64,000 nt of DNA from an uncultured Bacteroidota bacterium (GTDB lineage: Bacteria > Bacteroidota > Bacteroidia > Flavobacteriales > Flavobacteriaceae): assembly GCA_902620455.1 (NCBI GenBank), contig CACNIG010000007.1, forward strand, positions 1 through 64,000, given 5' to 3'. Positions within the stretch are counted from its first letter, which is position 1. Each line of letters begins with the position of its first letter. The notes under the pieces were generated by a model. The model searched no databases, had not been told where the DNA came from, and worked only from the letters and a program-made list of their open reading frames with translations. This document shows positions 51,992 through 62,364 of this stretch, in pieces. Made by a program: the position numbers and the translations under genes.

Positions 51992-54088
51992 CTAATTAAT
52001 TTCTTGAATTAGATTTTTCATTTTTGATTCTAATGAATTAATTGCATTAGAATATCTTGAATCCCATTCATTTAGTCTTTCAGATGATTTTAATGCTATT
52101 TCATACTCTAATCCAGGAAGTATCCATGCTCCATATCCACTAAATGGATCAGAGGAAGCATAAATCGACTTATACCAAGCTCCAAAATACATTCCTTTAT
52201 CTGATATAAAACTTTTCTCTAATGCAATTAATTGTTCATTAAGCTTTTTTATATTCTTTTTAGAAATATCATCTTCCTCTAGGTAGGACTTAATTTTTGA
52301 GGTAAGAATTTTAGAAGTTTCTTCTAGTGACTTTATTGCATCATTAGTATCAAGAAAACCCTCAAAATTATTATCATAACTATTTATTTTATTAGTTGCA
52401 TTTTTAAAATGCATTTTTAAATCTTGTGAGTATCTATTTAGGTTGTAGGGTATTAATTCTGCATTTGCCATTCTGAGTGTCATTAATCCAGCCATATGCT
52501 CTACCATTGGTCCCATTTGAAATTCAGGATCTACAAATTTTTCATAAAATCTAAAACTATCATAATTTGAATGATAAAGGTTAGGACCACCAGCACCTCC
52601 GCTCAAAGACGGTACTCCAACATGCATGTAGAAAGCGATATGATCAGATCCTCCACCCAGATTTCCAATTGGTGGTTCTTCACTTTGGCCATTATTATTC
52701 CAAAACTCAAATAAAGTCTGATCTGTATAGGGATATTTTACATTCTTTGATGTTTCGACCAGCAGTTTCTTTAGAGTAGGTGCTGAAGATGCACCAAAAC
52801 CCTTACCAGATACAGCCCCATCAAAATTCATATAAACAACCCCTTTGGCGTTTAACTCATCTCTCATCTGCTCAACCCATTCAGTTGAACCAATAACTCC
52901 ATGCTCTTCTGCATCCCAGTGAGCAATCAAAATAGATCTTTTAGGAGAATGTCCAATTTCTTTGAGTTTACCTAAAGTTTCACTAAGGCTTAGTAGCATT
53001 GCTGTACCACTACTAGGATCTGTTGCCCCATAACCCCATGAATCAAGATGGCATCCTAAAATAATCCATTCATTAGGATTCTCACTTCCTTTCAACATTC
53101 CAACAACATTTGTAGCACGGACAAAATCTATCTTTTGTTCTACTTTTAATCTTACAGACAAAGATGAACCGCCTTCTATTCTGTATGTAAATGGAAGACC
53201 TCCTTGCCATGATTGAGGAACAGGTTGACCTTTCATTTGACTTAGTATTTTTTCAGCTTCACCATAAGATATTGGTGTAACTGGAATTGTATGTAATTGA
53301 GCATCCTTTGGGTCTAAACGTTTAATTTTCTTATTTCCATCTAATGGCAAAGCAGGCTCAAAGGGGGTCAACGGATCACCTGTAAAATCTGTTGTTAATA
53401 ATGAACCTCTTTGTATAGTAGATGAATTATAGTATGGACCTTCTGGATAGACAAGACCCTTAGTATAACCACTATCTTTTGGATCAGTATATATAATTAA
53501 TCCGGCTGCACCATTTGCTTCAGCAAACTTAGCTTTATAACCTCTAAAGTTTCCTCCATACCTTGCTATTACAATTTTTCCTTTAATATCAATTCCCAAT
53601 GACTTTAAAGTCTCAAAGTCTTCCTTCAGACCATAATTAGCATAAACAATTTCTGCTGTAACATCTCCACTACCTGAGAATGCATTCCATCCTTTCCATA
53701 GCTCAGAGTTTTGAGTAAAGGGATCATCATAGATAATATCTTCTTTTTGGTTAAGAACTTTTCTTGAGGGAGTCACAATCTCAACCAATGAGCTACCAGG
53801 TTTATTAGGAAGGTATACATCATATGGATAGTTAGTGATCTTAAGGCCAGCTTCTTTCATCACTTTACCAATGTATCTGATAACTTCCTCATTACCCTCA
53901 CTTCCAACTACATGTGGACGTTCAGTAAGTTTAATTAAATGCTTCTTAAAGGAAGTTTTATCAATTAAACCTTTAAATGACTCTTCAATTTCAAGTTGCT
54001 TTTCCCATCCAAGCTGAGAAAATCCTTCATATTGAGGATAAGAACAATAAAATATTAGACTAAAAATTATTAAATAAAGATTTTTCAT
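51992..54088 (-). CDS. exported M28 metallopeptidase (glutamate carboxypeptidase II-like)
   Basis: 698 residues with signal MKNLYLIIFSLIFYCSYPQ. Protease-associated domain (about 110-300), then the M28 zinc core: GCHLDSWGYGATDPSSGTAM, DAEEHGVIGSTEW and GSDHIAFYMHVG, and a C-terminal transferrin-receptor-like dimerisation region (about 570-690). Family enzymes trim acidic or other residues from peptides. Operon partner of the S9 and TAP-type peptidases. Confidence 0.95.
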   Translation of the reverse strand: MKNLYLIIFSLIFYCSYPQYEGFSQLGWEKQLEIEESFKGLIDKTSFKKHLIKLTERPHVVGSEGNEEVIRYIGKVMKEAGLKITNYPYDVYLPNKPGSSLVEIVTPSRKVLNQKEDIIYDDPFTQNSELWKGWNAFSGSGDVTAEIVYANYGLKEDFETLKSLGIDIKGKIVIARYGGNFRGYKAKFAEANGAAGLIIYTDPKDSGYTKGLVYPEGPYYNSSTIQRGSLLTTDFTGDPLTPFEPALPLDGNKKIKRLDPKDAQLHTIPVTPISYGEAEKILSQMKGQPVPQSWQGGLPFTYRIEGGSSLSVRLKVEQKIDFVRATNVVGMLKGSENPNEWIILGCHLDSWGYGATDPSSGTAMLLSLSETLGKLKEIGHSPKRSILIAHWDAEEHGVIGSTEWVEQMRDELNAKGVVYMNFDGAVSGKGFGASSAPTLKKLLVETSKNVKYPYTDQTLFEFWNNNGQSEEPPIGNLGGGSDHIAFYMHVGVPSLSGGAGGPNLYHSNYDSFRFYEKFVDPEFQMGPMVEHMAGLMTLRMANAELIPYNLNRYSQDLKMHFKNATNKINSYDNNFEGFLDTNDAIKSLEETSKILTSKIKSYLEEDDISKKNIKKLNEQLIALEKSFISDKGMYFGAWYKSIYASSDPFSGYGAWILPGLEYEIALKSSERLNEWDSRYSNAINSLESKMKNLIQEIN

Positions 54089-54098
54089 AAAAAAGGAT

Positions 54099-55499
54099 TT
54101 AGTTAATTATGTCAAGGCAACTTACATCTATATCTGCATTAGGTGTTACAAGAAATTGATCCATTACATTGTTTCTACAGCTTTGGTTTCCACCACCATG
54201 ACCAGCTTCATTTAACACATAAAGCTTAAAGTTATTTAAAGTTTGAACCATTTTATATGCATCCTCTGGGGGAGTTACTGGGTCATATTTATTTACAGTT
54301 ACTAATGTAGGCACGTTTGACTTTTTAAGCTTTTTTTTATTAGGCTTTAAAGTTTCATTATGAAAGTAATTTAGATTTACGTAAACAGAAGTAAAAAAAC
54401 CAAGTTTAACTGGAAAAATATCATATTCTTTATAAATTTCATTAATATCTTCCTCAGAAATATTTTCGTTAAACATCTCATATCTCTCAACTGCAAACCA
54501 CATTGCGTAATTATATGAGTCTCTAAATTCGTTATTTATTAGGTTTGTTATAAATCTATTTCCATTACCTCCAAGTTCGTCAATTAAGACTGGTACATCA
54601 TTTAAGGCAGAATTCCTGTATAACAATCTTCTTATAAAATAAACACCTTCCTCAGCATTTACATAGTAAGGATTATTATTTATATTAAGCTCAAGTGGAT
54701 TGTCAATAAGTTTATTGATTGTTTCGAGATACTGATTTTCAAGTTCTGGATATGAAGATGAGCATTCAGAATTATTTTCACAATATTCAAATAATCGATT
54801 TAAAGATCTTGAATATGCGTCGAGTCTTCCCAAAAGCATATCACCTCCATCCAATGGATTCGGTGAATTAAGAATAACCGCATTTAATCTTTCTGGGAAA
54901 AGCTCTTGAATTACCCTGCCTAACCTTGTCCCATATGAGGAACCGTATAAATTATATTTATTAATATTTAAATTTTGCATTATTAAATCTAAGTCAACTG
55001 CTGATTGGAATGTGTTGTATAGGCTCAAATCAATACCACTATCATTAGCATCATCAACATAGCGTGAAAGTAATTTTTTGACTTCAATCTTTTCCATACT
55101 AAAATTTAAATTTTTACTAAAAATGGAGAAAAATTCTTTGTTAATATTTTTTAATGGGGATGAAAAACCGATACCTCTTTGGTCAAAAATTATTACGTTA
55201 CGATTATCAGACAGAGGACTACTTAACCAATAATTCACCCTTGATTGTGTTATTGCACTTCCTCCAGGTCCACCAGTAAGTATAGCTAAAGGGAATTCTT
55301 TAGAATTATTTTTATCAATTAATACAAATGAAATATTAATAGTACTTTGACTTTCTTGAAAATGATCATACGGTACATCAATAGATCCACATTTGTAATT
55401 AATATTCTCTAATAGGTTGTAATTATCGCAAGATAAATTATTAACCTGTGCACTCAAAAAACTGTGAATCAAGAAAATAAAACATAATTTTTTTTTCAT
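54099..55499 (-). CDS. exported alpha/beta hydrolase, tripeptidyl aminopeptidase (TAP) type
   Basis: 466 residues from ATG 55499 (MKKKLCFIFLIHSFLSAQ, signal peptide); ATG 55505 adds two residues. The nucleophile is in GSSYGTRLGR, the acid in VNKYDPVTPPEDA and the His in EAGHGG, with the oxyanion segment TGGPGGSA. The insert between, and NPLDGGDMLLGRLDA, fit the TAP/proline iminopeptidase S33 layout. Confidence 0.9.
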   Translation of the reverse strand: MKKKLCFIFLIHSFLSAQVNNLSCDNYNLLENINYKCGSIDVPYDHFQESQSTINISFVLIDKNNSKEFPLAILTGGPGGSAITQSRVNYWLSSPLSDNRNVIIFDQRGIGFSSPLKNINKEFFSIFSKNLNFSMEKIEVKKLLSRYVDDANDSGIDLSLYNTFQSAVDLDLIMQNLNINKYNLYGSSYGTRLGRVIQELFPERLNAVILNSPNPLDGGDMLLGRLDAYSRSLNRLFEYCENNSECSSSYPELENQYLETINKLIDNPLELNINNNPYYVNAEEGVYFIRRLLYRNSALNDVPVLIDELGGNGNRFITNLINNEFRDSYNYAMWFAVERYEMFNENISEEDINEIYKEYDIFPVKLGFFTSVYVNLNYFHNETLKPNKKKLKKSNVPTLVTVNKYDPVTPPEDAYKMVQTLNNFKLYVLNEAGHGGGNQSCRNNVMDQFLVTPNADIDVSCLDIIN

Positions 55500-55513
55500 A
55501 AGCATTATAATTT

Positions 55514-57637
55514 TTATTTTGTTATACCCTCAAGCATAAACAAAAACGCATACTCCATTGCAACTTCTTTGAGCGCTTCAAATCTACCGGATGAACCACT
55601 ATGACCTGTATCCATATTTGTATGTAATAAAATTAAGTTGTCCCCTTTATGATATTGTCTCAGTTTAGCAACCCACTTAGCAGGTTCCCAATATTGTACC
55701 TGAGAATCGTGCAAACCAGTTGTTACAAGTGTATTTGGATACTCCGTCTCTAAAAGATTATCATAAGGTGAATATGATTTAATGTATTCATAATATTCTT
55801 TATCTTTTGGATTACCCCACTCATCCCATTCACCTGATGTCAAGGGGATAGTATCATCTAGCATTGTGGTAATAACATCAACAAATGGAACTGCAGCAAT
55901 TACTCCATTATAGAGATCGGGCGCCATATTCATTATTGCACCCATAAGCAGTCCACCAGCTGAACCTCCTTCAGCGTAAAGATGATCACTTGAGGTATAC
56001 CCATTTTCAATTAAGAATTTTGAAGAGCTGATAAAGTCTTTAAATGTATTTTTTTTACTAAGCATTCTACCATTTTCATACCATGGTCTACCAAGATACT
56101 CCCCTCCTCTTACATGAGCTATTGCAAACACAAAGCCTCTATCTAATAGACTAAGCCTAGTTGATGAAAATGAGGGGTCTCTTGTATAACCATATGAACC
56201 ATAACCATACTGAAGTAATGGTGTATCTGAGTTTAATTCAGTATCAATATGTTTAACAATAGAAATTGGAATTTGAACTCCATCATGAGCAGTAGCAAAA
56301 ACTCTCTCAGAAGTATAATTTTTAGAATTAAAAGAGCCACCTAATACTTCTTGTTGTTTCTGTACCTCTTCATCTTTGGTAATTAAATTATAATCAATGA
56401 CACTGTAAGGTGTTGTAAGAGATGTATAACTATATCTTAAAAAGTTTGTTTGAAAATTAGGGTTATATCCTATTGAGGCAGAATATGCCTCATTCTCAAA
56501 ATCAAATTGACTACTTAAATCTAGATAGTAGTCTTCTTTTCCGTCCCAACTTTTAATTCTAATTTTTAGTAATCCATCAGACCTTTCACCAATTACCATA
56601 AAATCATTAAAAAAGTCAGTGTCTTCAATTAATACGTCTTCTCTATGAGGAATTACATCTTTCCAGTTTGATTTTTCAGTTGATGTTATAGGAGTTTTTA
56701 CTAATTTAAAGTTTGTGCTTTCATCTATATTGGTTGATATGTAAAACATATCACCTACATGAGAGGGACTATACTCAAGTCCTCTTTCTCTCTTTTGAAT
56801 AACTTTAAAGGAATCCAAAGGGCTTTTACTCGATAAAAATCTATATTCAGTAGCCATAGTGCTAGTTGAACTAATCATTATATACTCTCTCGACTTTGAT
56901 GGGTAAACATATGTTGAAAAGGTTTCATCTTTTTCCTCATATACAAGAGTATCGTCATCTTGACTTTCACCAAGAGTATGTCTAAAAATTTTATCTGATC
57001 TTAATGTCTGTTCATCCTTACCTGTGTAAAACATCGTCTTACTGTCTGATGCCCATGTTGTATATGAATTTACTCCATGAATTTTATCTGGATACATCTT
57101 GCCGGTACCTATATCTTTTACCTTAATAGTATATATTCTTCTAGATAGAGTATCGACTCCAAAGGCCATTTTTTTGTTATCAGGACTTATACTTATACCA
57201 GAAACTTGATAATATTCGTAATCTTTTGCCAATTCGTTTACATCTAGCAGTATTTCCTCTTCAGCCTCAAGGTTCATGTATTTTCTTGTATATATTGGAT
57301 ACTCTTTATTTTTTTCATATTTAGTTATATACCAATAATCATTTAAAAAGTATGGAACTGAGTTATCATCTTCTTTTATCCTACTCTTCATTTCTTTGAA
57401 TAATTTCTTTTGAAGTTTTTTAGTTGACTTAAGTTTTGACTCTTTATATTTATTTTCCTGATCTAAGTAAGAAATAACCTCAGGGTTTTCTCTTTGATTT
57501 AGCCAATAGTAGTTATCAATTCTTACATCGTTATGGATCTCTAGTCTCTTTTCAACTTTCTTTGCAATTGGGGGGGTTACATTCATATTATTACAGCTAT
57601 AAAGGGAAATTATACTTAGTATTATTATTTTTTTCAT
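55514..57637 (-). CDS. S9 oligopeptidase B-like peptidase, lipoprotein
   Basis: 707 residues from ATG 57637 (MKKIIILSIISLYSC, Cys15 lipoprotein); an earlier start adds seven residues and buries the signal. N-terminal beta-propeller (about 30-420) and catalytic domain with EGGSAGGLLMGA (Ser), TGLHDSQVQYWEPAKW (Asp) and DTGHSGSSGR (His). Oligopeptidase B-like: cuts small peptides, classically after basic residues. It starts one base after the next S9 gene ends, so the two are coupled. Confidence 0.94.
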   Translation of the reverse strand: MKKIIILSIISLYSCNNMNVTPPIAKKVEKRLEIHNDVRIDNYYWLNQRENPEVISYLDQENKYKESKLKSTKKLQKKLFKEMKSRIKEDDNSVPYFLNDYWYITKYEKNKEYPIYTRKYMNLEAEEEILLDVNELAKDYEYYQVSGISISPDNKKMAFGVDTLSRRIYTIKVKDIGTGKMYPDKIHGVNSYTTWASDSKTMFYTGKDEQTLRSDKIFRHTLGESQDDDTLVYEEKDETFSTYVYPSKSREYIMISSTSTMATEYRFLSSKSPLDSFKVIQKRERGLEYSPSHVGDMFYISTNIDESTNFKLVKTPITSTEKSNWKDVIPHREDVLIEDTDFFNDFMVIGERSDGLLKIRIKSWDGKEDYYLDLSSQFDFENEAYSASIGYNPNFQTNFLRYSYTSLTTPYSVIDYNLITKDEEVQKQQEVLGGSFNSKNYTSERVFATAHDGVQIPISIVKHIDTELNSDTPLLQYGYGSYGYTRDPSFSSTRLSLLDRGFVFAIAHVRGGEYLGRPWYENGRMLSKKNTFKDFISSSKFLIENGYTSSDHLYAEGGSAGGLLMGAIMNMAPDLYNGVIAAVPFVDVITTMLDDTIPLTSGEWDEWGNPKDKEYYEYIKSYSPYDNLLETEYPNTLVTTGLHDSQVQYWEPAKWVAKLRQYHKGDNLILLHTNMDTGHSGSSGRFEALKEVAMEYAFLFMLEGITK

Positions 57638-57638
57638 A

Positions 57639-60047
57639 TTATTTTTTATTCTTGACATATTTTTCTAGCCACTGGTCTTGTTCCCATAAAACATGGTATA
57701 TGCTTTCTTTAGATGAGTATCCATGACTTTCTTTAGGAAGCATAACAAGCCTGACAACAGCACCTAAACCTTTTAATGCATTAAAATATCTTTGGCTCTG
57801 CATTGGATAAGTTCCTGAATTATTATCATCCTCACCATGAATTAAAAGAAGAGGAGTTTTCATTTTATCTGCATGCATAAAAGGGGACATTGAATAATAA
57901 ACCTGAGGAGCTTGCCAATAACTTCTTTCTTCACTTTGAAATCCAAATGGTGTTAAGGTTCTATTATATGCTCCACTTCTTGCAATCCCTGCAGCAAATA
58001 AATTACTATGCGATAAAAGATTTGCTACCATAAATGCACCATAACTGTGTCCTCCTACTGCTACTCTATTTCTATCTATATAACCAAGCTCATCCACAGC
58101 ATCTATTGCTGCCCTTGCATTCTCAACTAATTGACTTCTAAAATCATCATTTGGTTCATTCATATCTTCTCCAATAATTGGAAAAGATGCGTCATCTAGA
58201 ACTACATAGCCTTTTGCAGCCCAGTAAACCATTGATCCATAATATGGATATGTAAATTCATTAGGATTATTTAAATTTTGACTAGCGCTACTCTTATCCT
58301 TAAATTCTCTTGGATATGCCCATAATATCATTGGCATTTTTTCTTTACTGGCCTTATTATATCCAATTGGTAAATATAAAACTCCTGATAGTTCGACACC
58401 ATCATTTCTTTTATATGAAATTACCTGTTTATCTACTTGATTGAGTTTTTCAAATGGATTTTTAAAATCAGTAATTTTGTTTACTCTTCTGCCATTTAAA
58501 TTTTTAAAATAGTAATTTGGATAATTACTCTTAGATTCAATCCTTACAAGCATTTGATTTTTTTTAATGTCAAAATCTAATATATCTTCAAGCTTGTCAG
58601 TATAACTTGATTCATAAATTCTCTTACTTGAAAAATTATTAAGGCTTAGTCTATCGATAAATGGAAATTGTCCATTTTCAGAGTAACCATCACCCATTAA
58701 AATCAGACTGTTAGATACAATCTTTAAAACATTTTTATTGTAGATATTTCTTTCTGTTAAAAAGGATCCAGGATCACTATAACGATCCTGATAATTTCTA
58801 TCGTAAATAATTCTTGGTTCTTGATTTGCATTTGATGGGTTAAATAAATATGTTTTCTCATTTCTATTTTTAACCCAATAGTCAATTGCTATTGCATTAG
58901 TTTGGTCTCCCCAAATTATGCCAGATAATCTATTAATACTTTTAAATATTGCGTTACCATCTCCTTTAAATGGAGCATCTAATTCATACAACTCATCTCT
59001 AAAATCAGACTCCCTTGATGGATCACCATTATCTAAAGCTAGCATATATGTTATAGTTGATGGTTTATCCATTCTCCAAGAAAAATTTCTTTTTCCATTA
59101 AAAACAGCATTAAATCCCTGAGGCAGTTCCTCTATAAGTGGAGTGTTAGCAAGATTCGAAATTATTTTTCCTTCATAATTATATATGTTAGTTGTCCTTG
59201 GAAATCTTCCATAAGTGACTATGTAGGAAAAAGGCTTTTTTATATTGCTTACCATTATAAAATTACCATCTGGAGATGGACTGATACTTGTATACATATC
59301 TGCATCAAGCCACTTCTGTGTTTTTCCATTTAAGTTGATCAAATATAGATCGGATGTTACTAATTGTTCAAAATTAAATTCATCAGTTTTATTTTTTAGA
59401 AGATCCTGATATGTTCTGTTTTGGGCATTTTCACCTTCATTCGATGAAATTGTTGGACCCATAGGTACAATACCATCTTGGTCAATTAAATTTTGTTTAT
59501 TCTCAGGTATTACTTTGACAATTATTTCATTATCATTTACCCAATTAATTACATCCCCTATGTTAGAATTTAGTTTTAAGTCTGTTAGTTTGGTAAGCGA
59601 TCTTGACTCAAGGTTTAAGACCCATAATCTTACACCATCTGATGAAGTGTTAGTAAAAGCAATATTTTTTTGATTAGGAGACCAATTTATATTGGCGATT
59701 AGAGGATTATTGGGAATACCAATTATATCATTAATTTCAGGATTTTTACTTTTCAGATTTTTAATTTTAATATTGTTATAGTATGTTATTCTGCTACCTA
59801 TATTTTTCTTAGGATTTATTCTGAGACCAGCTAATCTTAATTCTTTCTGAGATAAATCTTCAATAGATTTATAGTTATCTCTGTAAAGGAATAACATAAA
59901 ATTTTTATCGCGATCATATGTAACCGATGGGGGTCTATCATACTCAACTAATTCTAAAATTTCACTAGATGGTGTTTGATAATTAATACTTTCTTGAGAA
60001 AAAGCAAAACTTATTGAAAATAGTAATAATAGTAATATTTTTTTCAT
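57639..60047 (-). CDS. exported S9 prolyl oligopeptidase-family peptidase
   Basis: 802 residues with signal MKKILLLLLFSISFAFSQ. N-terminal propeller-type repeat (up to about 500) and a C-terminal alpha/beta hydrolase: GGHSYGAFMVANLL (Ser), IHGEDDNNSGTYPMQS (Asp) and ESHGYSS (His). Resembles glutamyl/acyl-peptide S9 peptidases of Bacteroidota. Neighbour of the oligopeptidase B-like gene, giving two different S9 specificities in one operon. Confidence 0.94.
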   Translation of the reverse strand: MKKILLLLLFSISFAFSQESINYQTPSSEILELVEYDRPPSVTYDRDKNFMLFLYRDNYKSIEDLSQKELRLAGLRINPKKNIGSRITYYNNIKIKNLKSKNPEINDIIGIPNNPLIANINWSPNQKNIAFTNTSSDGVRLWVLNLESRSLTKLTDLKLNSNIGDVINWVNDNEIIVKVIPENKQNLIDQDGIVPMGPTISSNEGENAQNRTYQDLLKNKTDEFNFEQLVTSDLYLINLNGKTQKWLDADMYTSISPSPDGNFIMVSNIKKPFSYIVTYGRFPRTTNIYNYEGKIISNLANTPLIEELPQGFNAVFNGKRNFSWRMDKPSTITYMLALDNGDPSRESDFRDELYELDAPFKGDGNAIFKSINRLSGIIWGDQTNAIAIDYWVKNRNEKTYLFNPSNANQEPRIIYDRNYQDRYSDPGSFLTERNIYNKNVLKIVSNSLILMGDGYSENGQFPFIDRLSLNNFSSKRIYESSYTDKLEDILDFDIKKNQMLVRIESKSNYPNYYFKNLNGRRVNKITDFKNPFEKLNQVDKQVISYKRNDGVELSGVLYLPIGYNKASKEKMPMILWAYPREFKDKSSASQNLNNPNEFTYPYYGSMVYWAAKGYVVLDDASFPIIGEDMNEPNDDFRSQLVENARAAIDAVDELGYIDRNRVAVGGHSYGAFMVANLLSHSNLFAAGIARSGAYNRTLTPFGFQSEERSYWQAPQVYYSMSPFMHADKMKTPLLLIHGEDDNNSGTYPMQSQRYFNALKGLGAVVRLVMLPKESHGYSSKESIYHVLWEQDQWLEKYVKNKK

Positions 60048-60059
60048 ATCAATGTTTTA

Positions 60060-60464
60060 TCAGTATTCTAATTTAAAGATCTTATTGACAAAGTCATTTA
60101 TAACTGGATAATCAATCATTATTAGAGAATCAACAAATCTAGTTAACTCTTTACTGTCTTTATAATTTTTCTGGTATTTATTTAATAATTCAGCATAATC
60201 TTTTTGATATTCTGACATATCAGACCAAGTAAGTTTAGCAAATTCTATTTTATTTTCTTCTTCTTCAAAAAAGTCTTTTTTAACGAAATTTTCGAAGTAT
60301 CTTCTTACCTGATATACTTTAGCATATTGAGAATCTATTTCAATCCACTTATTTAACTCTTTATTATCTGGATATTCGAGTATAGAGAGAGCACCAACAT
60401 CTTTTGGATGATAATTGCCTTTACAGGCTACAAAAAAGAAAAATATAACTAAAAGTTTTTTCAT
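60060..60464 (-). CDS. small lipoprotein, unknown
   Basis: 134 residues. Lipoprotein signal MKKLLVIFFFFVAC (Cys14). The mature part is helical and rich in Lys/Glu/Asp (FVKKDFFEEEENKIEFAKL). Not recognised. Sits between the LOG-type and S9 genes with gaps of 10 and 12 bases, so it belongs to the operon. Confidence 0.7.
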   Translation of the reverse strand: MKKLLVIFFFFVACKGNYHPKDVGALSILEYPDNKELNKWIEIDSQYAKVYQVRRYFENFVKKDFFEEEENKIEFAKLTWSDMSEYQKDYAELLNKYQKNYKDSKELTRFVDSLIMIDYPVINDFVNKIFKLEY

Positions 60465-60474
60465 TAGTTAAAGT

Positions 60475-61161
60475 TTAGAAGTTTGGACTAAATGCATAAT
60501 TGTTATGAAATTCTTCAAGAATATTTAATACATCTTCCTTAGTGTCGGCAAGTTTGATCAAATCAAGATCTTTACTACTTATATTTTTATTTTCTTTTAA
60601 AAGAATTTTCTTAATCCAGTCAAGCATACCTTCCCAAAATTCTGAGCATACAAGTATGATAGGGAACTTTTCTGCTTTGTTAGTTTGGATTAAAGTAATA
60701 GCCTCAAAAACTTCATCCAGTGTTCCAAACCCTCCAGGCATTACAACAAACCCTTGTGCATACTTTACAAACATAACTTTTCTTACAAAGAAGTAATCAA
60801 AATTCAACTCTTTATCTTTATCTATAAACTTATTATTTATTTCCTCAAGCGGAAGTTTTATACACAAACCAACAGATTTTCCATTATTCCTATTAGCACC
60901 CTTATTGGCAGCTTCCATAATCCCAGGGCCACCCCCAGTAATTACTCCATAGCCTCTATTTACTATTTCAGCAGCTATTTCTTCAGCAAGTTTATAATAT
61001 TTATCTTCTGGTTTTGTTCTTGCAGAACCAAAAATTGATATACAAGGACCGATTGCACTTAATTTCTCATATCCTTCAACGAATTCACCCATTATTTTAA
61101 ATATTGACCATGAGTCACTTGTTTTTATTTCATTCCATTTCTTGTTCTTAGATACTTTCAT
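60475..61161 (-). CDS. LOG-family (TIGR00730) nucleotide 5'-monophosphate phosphoribohydrolase-like protein
   Basis: 228 residues with ISIFGSARTKPEDKYY, GYGVITGGGPGIMEAANKG and the signature VVMPGGFGTLDEVFE. Rossmann-like lysine-decarboxylase-like fold; characterised members release ribose 5-phosphate from nucleotides, including cytokinin-type substrates. First gene of the minus-strand operon that ends at 51615. Confidence 0.94.
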   Translation of the reverse strand: MKVSKNKKWNEIKTSDSWSIFKIMGEFVEGYEKLSAIGPCISIFGSARTKPEDKYYKLAEEIAAEIVNRGYGVITGGGPGIMEAANKGANRNNGKSVGLCIKLPLEEINNKFIDKDKELNFDYFFVRKVMFVKYAQGFVVMPGGFGTLDEVFEAITLIQTNKAEKFPIILVCSEFWEGMLDWIKKILLKENKNISSKDLDLIKLADTKEDVLNILEEFHNNYAFSPNF

Positions 61162-61256
61162 AAATAATAATTGATAATCATTTAAATTTACTATAATTTA
61201 TTTTCTTAAATTGAACTAAACTATAAACTATTAATATGAGAAAATCAGACTTACAT

Positions 61257-61766
61257 ATGACGTTTAAGAATATTTTTAACATTGCATTGATTACTTTAAT
61301 CTTTGTTGGATGTACAAATGTTCCTGAAAAATATATAAACTTGGAAAATGAGAGTTCTAAACTTTCACAAAATTCATCAACATACGAAATGGTATGGGAT
61401 AAGTTTTTCAAAGGAGATATGGATATTATAAACAGTGATTACTTTACAGAAGATGTTAAAGTTGTTTTACCAGGTGATGATTTGGTTGGTATAGAAGCAC
61501 TAAAGAACTATTATGGTAATTATGTAAATGGATTCTCTGATGCTGAGTTTACATTTGTTGATCTCTTTGGTGAGGGTGACAAATTGGTAAAGCATTGGAA
61601 TTTTAAGGGGACTCATGATGGTGATTTTTTTGGAATACCTGCAACAGGAAGCAAAGTTGATCTGTCAGGAACTACTCTTATTCTAATGGAGGATGGAAAG
61701 ATTAAGCAAGAACAAGACTTTTTTGACAATCTTGATTTCTATAGACAGCTCGGACTAATGGAGTAA
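61257..61766 (+). CDS. NTF2-like (SnoaL-type) lipoprotein
   Basis: 169 residues from ATG 61257 (MTFKNIFNIALITLIFVGC, Cys19); an ATG at 61236 would add seven residues. The domain KFFKGDMDIINSDYFTEDVKVVLPGD ... GIEALKNYYGNYVNGFSDAEFTFVD ... KLVKHWNFKGTHDGDFFGIPATG is a cone-shaped NTF2/polyketide-cyclase-like fold. Function unknown. A strong terminator follows at 61771. Confidence 0.9.
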   Translation: MTFKNIFNIALITLIFVGCTNVPEKYINLENESSKLSQNSSTYEMVWDKFFKGDMDIINSDYFTEDVKVVLPGDDLVGIEALKNYYGNYVNGFSDAEFTFVDLFGEGDKLVKHWNFKGTHDGDFFGIPATGSKVDLSGTTLILMEDGKIKQEQDFFDNLDFYRQLGLME

Positions 61767-61770
61767 ATAT

Positions 61771-61798
61771 AAAGCCCTTTAATTAGGGCTTTTTTTAT
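61771..61798. terminator. rho-independent bidirectional terminator
   Basis: AAAGCCCT and AGGGCTTT form a perfect 8-base stem around loop TTAATT, followed by a T run. It separates the convergent lipoprotein and nitroreductase genes; the minus-strand nitroreductase stop overlaps its edge. Confidence 0.85.
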
Positions 61799-62349
61799 AC
61801 CCATTCTACTTTACTATCTAGTCCCTCTCTTACTTTAGGAGTTTCAAGATGCTTATAACTTCCCATAAAGAAAAACCCTAGTGATTTCTGATTACTATTT
61901 AAGCCTGAGTGTTTTGCATAATCATCTTTAAGAGCAGGTGTGCTCCAATATGATCCAATATCATTTACATAACATGATAACCACATATTTTGAACTGCCA
62001 TAGAAACAGCAGCAATCTCCTCCCACTCTGGTACACGATTACTTTCATCCTTGGTCATACAAACTGAAATAATCGTATCTGATGATTTAACTTTATCAAT
62101 AAACTTATTAATCTTAACAGCTGAGTATTTCTCTTTATCTATTTTCTGAATAATTTCACACAAAACATCTTTTGATTTCCCTTTATAAATTTTGAAAAAC
62201 CATGGTTGAGTCATTCTGTGTGTAGGAGCATGAATAGCATTTTCTAATATTTCATTTATTACGCTCTCAGGAATCTCTTTGTCTGAAAACTGCGTAGGAT
62301 AAATTGTTTTTCTATTTCTAATTATTTTATTTAGGGTTTCTCTGTTCAT
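61795..62349 (-). CDS. nitroreductase-family flavoprotein
   Basis: 184 residues. Features: RNRKTIYPTQFSDKEIPESVINEILENAIHAPTHRMTQPWFF (in part) with the FMN-binding N-terminal RxR and APT segments, VAVSM-like AAVSMAVQNMWLSC, and SYWSTPAL. Uses FMN and NAD(P)H. Substrate unknown; this short BluB/NfsB-like subgroup is common. Confidence 0.9.
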   Translation of the reverse strand: MNRETLNKIIRNRKTIYPTQFSDKEIPESVINEILENAIHAPTHRMTQPWFFKIYKGKSKDVLCEIIQKIDKEKYSAVKINKFIDKVKSSDTIISVCMTKDESNRVPEWEEIAAVSMAVQNMWLSCYVNDIGSYWSTPALKDDYAKHSGLNSNQKSLGFFFMGSYKHLETPKVREGLDSKVEWV

Positions 62350-62364
62350 GGTAAAGGTTTAGAT

